DNA of 49,263 nt, taken from Allorhizocola rhizosphaerae (GTDB taxonomy: Bacteria > Actinomycetota > Actinomycetes > Mycobacteriales > Micromonosporaceae). How positions within the stretch are numbered: position 1 is the stretch's first letter; every line of letters begins with the position of its first letter. Where the stretch lies: the NCBI RefSeq assembly GCF_003426775.1, contig NZ_QJUG01000038.1, forward strand, positions 1 through 49,263. The letters run 5' to 3'. The translations under genes and the position numbers were made by a program. The notes under the pieces were generated by a model. It was not told where the DNA came from and did no database searches. It saw nothing but the letters and a program-made list of their open reading frames with translations. Of the stretch, positions 36,022 to 43,550 are shown piece after piece.

Positions 36022-39000
36022 TCACGTCCTGACCTTCTGCGTCTCGTCGAGCGCGGCAAGCTGCATACGCACATCGTCGGCCTCCGGTCTGCCCTGTCCG
36101 GAGTAGAGCTCTATCGCCCGTTCGTAGTGGGCGCGTGCGCGGTCAGGTGTGTTCAGGCCGCACAGGGCCCGGCCGATCCCCACATGAGCGCGGGCCTGCT
36201 GGTCCAGGGCGGCTACCTCCTCGGCGATGGCCAACGCGCGCCTGTGGTGGTCCAGGGCCTCAGTGAACTGCCCGGAAATGCACGCAGCCTCACCGAGGCC
36301 GTTGAGCGAACCCCCCTCGGCGGCCGGGACGCCGATTCGGCGGAAGAGGTCCAGTGCGCGCTGGAACTTTGCCACCGCCGCCGGTGCGTCGCCTAGACGC
36401 AGGAGAAGGATCCCAAGCTTGTCCAGAGTGTGCGCCTCGACGATGGGGGTACTCAGCTCGCGGAGGATCGCCAGCGACTCGTCGAAGTGGCCGGCCGCCT
36501 GGACGAGGCGGCCGAGCCTGGTCTCGATGACGGCGAGGTTGGTCAGCGCGTTTGCCTGGAAGGGCCGTGCGCCGAGCTCCCGGAACCTGGTCAGTGCGAG
36601 CCGCTGGTGGTCGCCGGCTTCTGGATACCGGCCCAGTCGCATTTCGCAGATGCTGAGGTTGTTGAGCGCCATCGCTTCTCCCAGCGGGTCCCCGGCCCGG
36701 CGGGCGATGTCGATCGCCTTCCGGGTCTCCTCGACGGCTTCTTCGGTCCGGCCGGAGTGACTGAGCGCGACGCCCAGGCCGAGGCGGACCAAGGCCTCAG
36801 TGAGCAGGTCGCCGCCTCGCTGGGCCTGCGCCAGCGCTTCTCGCTGGTAATCGATGGCCAGCTCGAAGCGGCTCATCCGGCTGTATGCCGCGCCGAGCTG
36901 GCGCAGCGATTGCGCCAGAGCGACCGGGTCATGCGCTTGCTCGCCCGCCCGCCGGGCGTGACCGCTGAGCGCGATCGCCTCCGTGAGGTGGGCATCGATC
37001 AGATAGCGGTGCGCGGTTCGGGCCAGATCGACAACATATTCGTGGTCCCCTTCGGCCGCGGCGTGGGCGGCCACGGCGATCAGGCAGAACCGCTCGGCGT
37101 CGAGCCAGGCACGCGCGGCGTCGGGCACCGCCAGGTCCGGGATCTCCAGATCGGATGGGACCCGGGCGGGCCGGTGCCGCGCCTCGGCCGGGTGCAGGCA
37201 GTCCATCGCCTCGCCCGCCGCGGTCCGGAAGTAGTCGAGCAGCCGCCGCAGGGCGTTCTCCCGCTGCCCGCCGGCGAGTTCGCCGGTGGCCAGGCCGGTT
37301 GCATACGCACGCAGGAGGTCGTGAAGGGTGTACCGGTCGGCACCGGACCGGTGCACGAGATGGGCGGATGCCAGGGAGGCCAGATTGTGGCGTGCTTCCC
37401 GGACGCTGGTGCCGGTCAGTGCCGCCACCGCGTACGGGTCCAGATCGGGACCGGGATGCAGACCCAGGTGGCGGAACGTGTCGAGGGCATCCGACGGCAG
37501 GTGCTGAATTGACCAGGAGAACACCTCCCGAACGGCCGCATACGGGTCGCCGCCGGCATCGAGCAGTTCCAGGCGGGACTGCCGGTCGTTCAGTTCCGCG
37601 CTGAGGTCGGCCAGCGCCCTGTCCGGATGGGACACCGCCAGTTCCGCTGCGATCCGCAGAGCCAGCGGCAGCCTCGCGCATTGTTCGGCCAGGGCGGCAG
37701 TGGCCTCCGGCTCGACCCGCGTCCTGGCGCCGATCAGCCCACCCAGGAGGGTTACCGCCTCGCCTGTGGTCAGCAGTTCGAGGTCGAGGCGGTACGCGCC
37801 GTCCACAGCCACCAGTCCGGCGAGCTTGTCGCGGCTTGTCACCACCACCAGGCAGGAGGCGGAGCCGGGCAGCAGCGTCCGGACCTGGCGCACGCTCGCG
37901 GCGTTATCCAGCACGATCAGCATCCGCTTCTCGGCTACCTCGCTGCGGAAGCGCGCGGCCCGTTCCTCCAACCCGAGCGGAATGTTCTGGCCGGTTACGC
38001 CGAGAGCAGTGAGGAAGTGTGCCAGCGCGTCGGCGGGGGTCATCGGCTGGTCGGGGCTGTAGCCGCGCAGGTTCAGGTACAGCTGGCCGTCGGGAAACCG
38101 GTCGGCCACTCGATGGGCCCAATGCACGGCCAGCGCTGTCTTGCCCACGCCGGCGGTGCCGGCGATCGCAGCGATGACCACCGCCTGGGACGCCCGCCCA
38201 GAGGAGCGGTTCCCCAGGAGGAGCGCGTCGAGCTTTCGCAGCTCGGGATCACGTCCGGTGAAGCCTGACGCATCCGCCGGCAGTTGCGCCGGCCGGTGCG
38301 GTCGGGCGGCAGGGCTATGGGACGACTCAACCGCGGCATCGGTGGCGGCGGGGATCAGCTGCGGATCGTGGCGCAGGATTCGCTGGTGCAGCTCCTGCAA
38401 TGCGGGTCCGGGTTCGCTGCCGACCTCCTCGACGAGCCGTTCCCGCAACTTCCGATAGTGCGCCAGTGCGTCAGCCTGGCCGCCGCCGGCGTACAGGGCG
38501 AGCATCAGCTGACCGGCCAGCCGCTCGTGCAGCGGATGCTCGTCGCAGGCGGCGGAGAGCTCGACCAGCAGTGCCGTGTGTTCACCCCGGCGCAACAGCA
38601 CCTCGTTGCGGTCGAGGATCGCCGCCCACCGTTCCCGCTCGAGTCCCGCCGCGACCGTGGCCAGCCAATCGCTTTCCAGACCGTCGAAGGGAGCGCCGCG
38701 CCACAGGGCCAGAGCTTCGCGCCACAGGGCGACCGCCGCCTCGTCGTCGGCCGCGCGCGCCTCGGTCACCAGGCTGCGGAACAGATGCAGATCCACAGTG
38801 GCCGGATCGGCGGCCAGCACATAGCCACCGCCCCGCCGCACCGGAGTCGTGCCGCCGGCCCGCTCCAGCAGGGTGCGCAGCCGCGACAGGTAGGTGTGCA
38901 GGGTCTGCCGGGCCCGTTGCGGTGGGCGTTCGCCCCACACCCGGTCGACCAGCTGCTCCAGGGTGACCGGGGCTCCCTGCTCGACCAGTAAGGCCGCCAG

Positions 39001-39084
39001 CACGGTGCGTTGGCGGGTGGGGCCCAGATCGACCTCACCGTCCAATGTGTAGGCAGCGATCGGTCCCAAGACGCAGAACCGCAA
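36022..39084 (-). CDS. SARP/AfsR-type transcriptional regulator (SARP 3)
   Basis: At 1020 residues this is the longest complete regulator here and closest to AfsR in size. It has a winged helix (about 1-90, MRFCVLGPIAAYTLDGEVDL), BTAD (about 95-245, EALALWRGAPFDGL and GSEPGPALQELHQRIL), NB-ARC with P-loop AGTAGVGKTALAVHW near 315, and a TPR region of about seven units from 700 to 1005 (LGRYPEAGDHQRLAL, LGDAPAAVAKFQRAL). A TTA codon at 38989 (AALLVEQ, about residue 32) sits early in the gene, a typical place for bldA control. The gene is separated by 173 bases from HxlR, transcribed in the same direction. Its target may be the HxlR group or a distant cluster. Confidence 0.9.
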   Translation of the reverse strand: MRFCVLGPIAAYTLDGEVDLGPTRQRTVLAALLVEQGAPVTLEQLVDRVWGERPPQRARQTLHTYLSRLRTLLERAGGTTPVRRGGGYVLAADPATVDLHLFRSLVTEARAADDEAAVALWREALALWRGAPFDGLESDWLATVAAGLERERWAAILDRNEVLLRRGEHTALLVELSAACDEHPLHERLAGQLMLALYAGGGQADALAHYRKLRERLVEEVGSEPGPALQELHQRILRHDPQLIPAATDAAVESSHSPAARPHRPAQLPADASGFTGRDPELRKLDALLLGNRSSGRASQAVVIAAIAGTAGVGKTALAVHWAHRVADRFPDGQLYLNLRGYSPDQPMTPADALAHFLTALGVTGQNIPLGLEERAARFRSEVAEKRMLIVLDNAASVRQVRTLLPGSASCLVVVTSRDKLAGLVAVDGAYRLDLELLTTGEAVTLLGGLIGARTRVEPEATAALAEQCARLPLALRIAAELAVSHPDRALADLSAELNDRQSRLELLDAGGDPYAAVREVFSWSIQHLPSDALDTFRHLGLHPGPDLDPYAVAALTGTSVREARHNLASLASAHLVHRSGADRYTLHDLLRAYATGLATGELAGGQRENALRRLLDYFRTAAGEAMDCLHPAEARHRPARVPSDLEIPDLAVPDAARAWLDAERFCLIAVAAHAAAEGDHEYVVDLARTAHRYLIDAHLTEAIALSGHARRAGEQAHDPVALAQSLRQLGAAYSRMSRFELAIDYQREALAQAQRGGDLLTEALVRLGLGVALSHSGRTEEAVEETRKAIDIARRAGDPLGEAMALNNLSICEMRLGRYPEAGDHQRLALTRFRELGARPFQANALTNLAVIETRLGRLVQAAGHFDESLAILRELSTPIVEAHTLDKLGILLLRLGDAPAAVAKFQRALDLFRRIGVPAAEGGSLNGLGEAACISGQFTEALDHHRRALAIAEEVAALDQQARAHVGIGRALCGLNTPDRARAHYERAIELYSGQGRPEADDVRMQLAALDETQKVRT

Positions 39085-39257
39085 GACGCCCCCTCTCCAC
39101 CCGGGACTGCGGGCGGTGTGCGGTTTCCACCGTAGGCGACCGGTGCCGGGGACCGCACCTCAGCCCCCGACAGGGGAGGGGGCCTTGAGGTGCCGATTCA
39201 ACGTTTCGCCAATTCCGATGCAATCGCGTCCGCCTAGCGTGACGCGCAGTCGTCGGC

Positions 39258-39611
39258 TCAGTGCTGGGCGTGCGAGTGCTCCAGGTGTGCGCGGCCCCAC
39301 GCGCGGATGGCGTGAATGAGCGGACGGACGCTGTGGCCGTGTGGGGACGTCGTGTATTCCACGTGTATCGGCGTTTCGGAGACGACGGCGCGGTGGATGA
39401 GGTCTTCTCGTTCGAGGTTGCGCAGGGTCTCGGTCAGGACCTTGTGCGAGATGTCGGGCATGAGGCGCCGTAGTTCGTTGAAGCGCTTGGGGCCGGTGTC
39501 GAGCCAGTAGAGGCAGATCAGGCTCCATCGGCCGCCGATGGCGTTCATGGCTGCCGTGAGTGGGCAGGTGGTCGGGGTGTTGGCTTGGGCGAGGGGAGAG
39601 GTGACAGTCAT
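39258..39611 (-). CDS. HxlR-family transcriptional regulator
   Basis: The 117-residue winged-helix protein has the family pattern: Cys16 in the N-terminal arm, MNAIGGRWSLICLYWLDTGP, then RFNELRRLMPDISHKVLTET (recognition helix) and LEREDLIHR. The N-terminal Cys is the usual redox- or aldehyde-sensing residue in HxlR/HypR relatives, so thiol-based sensing is possible. It is divergent from the NIPSNAP-DUF1579 gene pair with only 55 bases between starts, the normal arrangement for a regulator controlling the opposite operon and itself. Confidence 0.9.
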   Translation of the reverse strand: MTVTSPLAQANTPTTCPLTAAMNAIGGRWSLICLYWLDTGPKRFNELRRLMPDISHKVLTETLRNLEREDLIHRAVVSETPIHVEYTTSPHGHSVRPLIHAIRAWGRAHLEHSHAQH

Positions 39612-39666
39612 GGTTACCCAAAGGTGCGTTCTTGCGGCTGGTCAGGGGCCGCGCCAGGATAACAGG

Positions 39667-39981
39667 ATGATCGTGGAAATGCGCACGTACCAGGTGAAGC
39701 CTGGAATGCGGGCGCGATTTTTGGAGATATTCCAGGCGAAATCCGTGCCCGCGCATGCCGAGATAGGCATGCCGATCCTTGGGCCGTTCCTTTCCGTGGA
39801 GGATCCGGACGTCTTCTTTTTCATGCGCGGCTTTCCCGATCTCGAATCGCGAGAGGCGCTGAAGGCGAAGTTCTACGAGGGGCAGCTGTGGAAAGAGGAG
39901 CTGGAAGGCGTCCTCATGCCCATGCTGGAAAGGTACGACGTGGTCGTCGTCGACGACACGGACGAGCGCATCTGCTGGTGA
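39667..39981 (+). CDS. NIPSNAP family protein
   Basis: The 104-residue protein shows the NIPSNAP ferredoxin-like fold: MIVEMRTYQVKPGMRARFLE at the N-terminus, then PILGPFLSVEDPDVFFFMRG and a C-terminal helix region. These small dimeric alpha/beta-barrel proteins are found near oxidative or catabolic genes; the exact reaction here is unknown. ATG 39667 is used because the family begins directly with this strand; the longer open frame upstream lies in the HxlR promoter region. It is followed after 8 bases by the DUF1579-like gene. Confidence 0.85.
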   Translation: MIVEMRTYQVKPGMRARFLEIFQAKSVPAHAEIGMPILGPFLSVEDPDVFFFMRGFPDLESREALKAKFYEGQLWKEELEGVLMPMLERYDVVVVDDTDERICW

Positions 39982-39989
39982 GGGACACG

Positions 39990-40493
39990 ATGTCTACTGC
40001 TGCTCAAGTGGCGACGCGCGATGGCGCCCGCGATTTCGACTGGGAATTCGGGACGTGGGCGACGCATGTGCGGGTGCTGCGCAATCCGCTCTCGCCGGGG
40101 ACGGCGACGTGGGCCGAATATGAGGGGACGTCCGTCGTGCATCCGCTCTGCGGCGGGCGCGCGAATCTGGTCGAGCTTGACATCGCCGGGCCGGCGGGCC
40201 GGATTCAGGGTGTGTCGCTGCGGCTCTACGTTGTCGAGGCCCGCCAGTGGAGCCTGAATTTCGCCAGCGTGGCAAACGGTTTGCTCACCGTGCCGACGAT
40301 CGGTGCGTTCATCGACGGGCGCGGTGAATTCCATGGCGTTGACACGCTGCGCGGGCGTGCCATCCTCGTGCGTTTCGTGATCCTCGATGTGACGGAGGAT
40401 TCCGCGCGTTTCGAGCAGTCGTACTCTGCCGATGGCGGCAGGACGTGGGAGCTCAACTGGGTGGCTACCGACAAGCGCTTGCCGCCGGCTTAA
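39990..40493 (+). CDS. DUF1579-like protein
   Basis: The 167-residue protein has DFDWEFGTWATHVRVL at its N-terminus, GTSVVHPLCGGRANLVE, LRLYVVEARQWSLNFAS and a late YSADGGRTWELNW, a lipocalin-like pattern seen in DUF1579 and related small proteins that may bind a hydrophobic ligand. No signal peptide is present. GAGGGACACG precedes ATG 39990. It is the second gene of the HxlR-controlled pair. The function is unknown. Confidence 0.65.
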   Translation: MSTAAQVATRDGARDFDWEFGTWATHVRVLRNPLSPGTATWAEYEGTSVVHPLCGGRANLVELDIAGPAGRIQGVSLRLYVVEARQWSLNFASVANGLLTVPTIGAFIDGRGEFHGVDTLRGRAILVRFVILDVTEDSARFEQSYSADGGRTWELNWVATDKRLPPA

Positions 40494-40520
40494 GCCGCGT
40501 GGATCGGCTGCAATCGGCGT

Positions 40521-40800
40521 GGGGTGAAGCTGCGAGCCTTCGCCGGCGCGGCAGCTGCGGGACTCATCCTGGCACAGCGATCGGGCGGATCGGCAACTAC
40601 TTCAATCAAGAACTTTATGCGGCGCCCACGACGTTGCCATGGGCGGTGCGCATCGACTCGGCGCACCGGCCCGCCGATAGCCCCGATATCGGCCTGTACC
40701 ACCCGACGTTCTTGTACGAGGCGCCGTGGTGCGCGGGCGTGTTCTTCCTGCTGATCTGGGCGAAGAAACGATGCTCCCTCGGATCGGGGCAGCCGTTGGC
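40521..40800 (+). pseudogene. lgt: Internal fragment of prolipoprotein diacylglyceryl transferase (lgt)
   Basis: One frame reads VKLRAFAGAAAAGLILAQ. Then, after a one-base loss near 40578, the next frame reads AIGRIGNYFNQELYAAPTTL, and then LYHPTFLYEAPWCAGVFFLL. These are the highly conserved centre and late membrane segments of Lgt, the enzyme that attaches diacylglycerol to lipoprotein cysteines. The first half of the protein and its C-terminus are absent, so it cannot work. The host must have an intact lgt elsewhere. The piece may mark a past insertion or recombination. Confidence 0.88.
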
Positions 40801-40825
40801 CTTTCACGTGCCGGCGGTCGGCTGA

Positions 40826-41293
40826 CCAGCCGCTGACAATGAACGCGTGGGTTTCCTTGTCGAACAGCAATTCCTGACTGAGGTACCCCTCGACGACGCG
40901 GCCACGTCCCATCGCTGTCTGGGCTATCACACCCATTCGCCGCATCGGGAATGTGTTCGCGGCCCGCGGACCGGCATCTGAACGGCCGCCGCAGCCATCA
41001 GGCAATCACTGCGGTAGCGGATTGTCCGGGGTATGCAGACATCGCAACCTATGCGATCCTTATGGACAGCAACGGGGGCTTCACACTTGCTCCATCGAGT
41101 CAGGCGACTACCCGCTGACGTAGATTCGGTCCTTCCTCGGTGGATTTTCTCGGCAGCACTACGTAAGTGCCGCGACAGGGTCACGGAAGTTACGGGTGTT
41201 TGACTGTTCCCGAGTCCCCGCCATATCGGCCGGTTCAGGGCTAAGCGTGGGTCTCGAATATCCGTACCGGGTCCTGGAAAAGGAGAACAACCC
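40826..41293. other. Region between the lgt fragment and the exported-protein gene
   Basis: No complete gene is visible. On the minus strand, 40825-40940 encodes MGRGRVVEGYLSQELLFDKE and a little more, which could be the tail of an exported protein of the type ending in a ligand-value domain, but it is too short to assign. The segment just before 41294 carries the ribosome site AAGGAG (41279-41284). Confidence 0.3.
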
Positions 41294-41884
41294 GTGGACG
41301 TGAGGAATACGAAAAGCGCAACGCCGGTCGTCGGTCGTGGTGCGAGGGTGAGCCTGCTGCTGGTTGCCATGGCGGCGACCCTGATGGCCGTCGCTGCACC
41401 TGCCACCGCGGCAACATCTGTCTCCGCAAGGGAGGTCAAGGGGCAGCTCCGGCTGAACTGCACCGCATTGCCGGCGCAGCAACGCCAGTACGCCGTCGAG
41501 CGGAACTACTGTCCGCCGGTGACGGCCGCGGAGACGGGGGGCGTCGGCGTACAGAACACCGTGTGGGGGGAATGCGGTTCCTCGTCGCTTTACATCTACG
41601 ACCCCGCGGAGGCAAACGGGGTTGCACGCTTCGACATGGCTCTGCACTCGACCGTAGGCACGATGGTCGAAGTGAGCTGGAATGTCACGTGGCACAACCA
41701 ACGGACTGGTCAGGTCTCCACATTCGGCGACGGAGCCTGGCCGTGGTCGTCTGACTGGTCGAACCAGGTTCCGATCTGGACCAACTGGGGCACCGTTTCC
41801 GGCGGGCTCAGCGGATCGATGGTCACGATCTGGGGCGGCTGGTGCACGATCCTCCTGCCCACCGACATCGAGTACATCCTCTGA
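41294..41884 (+). CDS. Small exported protein with four cysteines
   Basis: The 196-residue protein has a basic, Ala-rich signal peptide (core VSLLLVAMAATLMAVAAPA, cut likely after ATAA near 40). The mature part has four cysteines (56, 73, 94, 184) and many tryptophans (WNVTWHN, GAWPWSSDW, WTNWG, WGGW), giving a compact beta-rich exported domain. I know no family for it. A strong AAGGAG stands before the GTG start. It is isolated, with degraded sequence upstream, so it may be part of an accessory block with the similar-sized gene at 43059. Confidence 0.65.
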   Translation: MDVRNTKSATPVVGRGARVSLLLVAMAATLMAVAAPATAATSVSAREVKGQLRLNCTALPAQQRQYAVERNYCPPVTAAETGGVGVQNTVWGECGSSSLYIYDPAEANGVARFDMALHSTVGTMVEVSWNVTWHNQRTGQVSTFGDGAWPWSSDWSNQVPIWTNWGTVSGGLSGSMVTIWGGWCTILLPTDIEYIL

Positions 41885-42057
41885 CGTTTACCAGCGTCGC
41901 TGGCCACCACCATGAGAGGTCGTCGTGTGGATGACCGTGCTGATGGTGGTGGCCATCCCCGCTGCCACCGATGTGCAGGATCGAAGGGTGGCAGGCGGTC
42001 CGCAGATCTCACCTTCGGGGTAGGCAGATTCGCTTCCCACCGTGCGTGCGAAAGTAA

Positions 42058-42633
42058 TCAGAATTGGACGTTTGTCATTGTGTACCAGGTCGGAGCGAAT
42101 ACCAGCAGGGCCAGTGCGCCGAGGACCGCCAACGACCTGAACGTACGTGAGGCGGTGAGGGCCGCGGGTGCGATGGGCCGCAGGTTCCACCGTCCGACCG
42201 CGATGAACGCCGCGACGCCGCCCAGCACGAGATTTGCAGGCACCAATTCATATTCGCCGCGCGTGACATGAAAACCAGCCGCAAGGATCATCGTCAGCGC
42301 CAGGCCAACGGCGGCGAGCGGCGTCAGCTTCGGCTTTACTCGCGTCATGGCCGGCAGGATCAGGCCAACGCCGCCAAGCACCTCACAGACCCCGACGAAG
42401 ACGATCAGGGGCTGCGGCACCGCTGCATACCAAGCCACGGCCCGCGGTGCCGCCGCATACAGAGCCCCGTCGTGCAACAGCACTTTGCCGAAACCGCTGC
42501 CGGCAAAGAAGAATCCACACAACACTTGGAGTGACCAAAGTGCGCCGTTGAGGGTAAACCGCGTTCCGCGCCCCTTGGACCGCTGCTCCGTGTCCTTGAC
42601 GCCGAGCCGATTCGCGCTTACGTGTGTGCTCAT
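42058..42633 (-). CDS. DoxX-family membrane protein
   Basis: The 191-residue protein has a short basic N-terminus and four hydrophobic helices with the DoxX pattern (LCGFFFAGSGFGKVL, PQPLIVFVGVCEVLGGVGLI, VPANLVLGGVAAFIAVG). DoxX-type proteins are small quinone- or thiol-linked membrane proteins; in actinobacteria some support redox homeostasis, but most are uncharacterised. A weak GAAAGG lies upstream of ATG 42633. The region 42634-43058 upstream carries its promoter and a short direct repeat. Confidence 0.85.
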   Translation of the reverse strand: MSTHVSANRLGVKDTEQRSKGRGTRFTLNGALWSLQVLCGFFFAGSGFGKVLLHDGALYAAAPRAVAWYAAVPQPLIVFVGVCEVLGGVGLILPAMTRVKPKLTPLAAVGLALTMILAAGFHVTRGEYELVPANLVLGGVAAFIAVGRWNLRPIAPAALTASRTFRSLAVLGALALLVFAPTWYTMTNVQF

Positions 42634-43058
42634 GTCTTGTCACTACCTTTCTTGTCGGGTTGACGGGACTCATCCGACCATCGCGCCGACGAGGCGCGCA
42701 CTGTCCGTGGGACACGGTGGGACACACAGGGCACGATCTAGCTGCGCAAACACGAGCCCGTACCGGAGTGGCGGGCTGGGACGGTCCCCGTTGGCGCGGG
42801 TCTCGAGCCTCCGCATGCGGCTCGGGTATCGTCTGCCGCGGCCGCGCTGATCAGGAGCGATCCAAGCCCGGCGGCTCCGGCCGTTCCTCCTGGTGGGTAA
42901 CGCGGGCACGACGAGCTCCGGCACCATCGATCCGCTGGCGGACCTGGCCGACCCGGCCCGATCCGGACCGGGTCAGTCCCGCGCCGCTCAACCACTCGCC
43001 CGGGGCCTGGTGGCTGCCCGAGTCTGAAGCCCGGACAGACAAAGGAAAGGAGCGCGCA
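42634..43058. other. 425-base region between DoxX and the exported-protein gene
   Basis: These bases hold the promoters of two divergent genes. A tandem direct repeat, GTGGGACAC at 42707 and 42717 (10-base period), lies about 75 bases upstream of DoxX and could be an operator. AAAGGAG (43046-43052) is the ribosome site of the gene at 43059. No gene is supported inside. Confidence 0.35.
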
Positions 43059-43550
43059 ATGCGCCTCAGAATGGCTCTGCTCGCCACCGCTCTCACGCTC
43101 GGCGCGATCGTGACCCCGGTGGTCACCACCACGCCGGCCGCCGCCGGACCAGCCCTCGGGGTTCAGGCGCAGTGCCCCACGGGCAGTTACAGTGTGGCCC
43201 AGCCTCCCTATCACACCTACTGGCATATCGGCATCATGTTGAACGGCGTTCGCTACTGGCACACCGTCGATCAGAACGGCAACTATGTGGCAAGCTCAAT
43301 CACCGGATGCAGCAGCACAGGAACGCAACTCTGGTCCGCAGGCCTGCCCGTCAGCGCGACCTCCGGCGATCGATGCGACCCCGCGACCAGTTCCAACCGG
43401 TATCAATACGTGGGCGAGTACCGGCATGCGGTGGTCTCGGGACCGTTCATCTATTTCGTCTACTACAGGTATTGGCACGTGCGCAGGCTACACCTGGCCA
43501 ACGGTTACCTCGTCTGGCTTTACGACCACTCTGAGCTAGCCCGTTGCTGA
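43059..43550 (+). CDS. Small exported Tyr/Trp-rich protein with four cysteines
   Basis: The 163-residue protein starts MRLRMALLATALTLGAIVTP, a signal peptide ending near AAAGPA (about 31). The mature part has four cysteines (39, 84, 106, 163, the last being the final residue) and is rich in Tyr, Trp and His (HTYWHIGIM, RYWHTV, IYFVYYRYWHVRRL). I know no family. AAAGGAG is placed 7 bases before the ATG. Its 3' end overlaps the stop region of the STAND regulator at 43536 by 15 bases in a tail-to-tail arrangement. Confidence 0.7.
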   Translation: MRLRMALLATALTLGAIVTPVVTTTPAAAGPALGVQAQCPTGSYSVAQPPYHTYWHIGIMLNGVRYWHTVDQNGNYVASSITGCSSTGTQLWSAGLPVSATSGDRCDPATSSNRYQYVGEYRHAVVSGPFIYFVYYRYWHVRRLHLANGYLVWLYDHSELARC

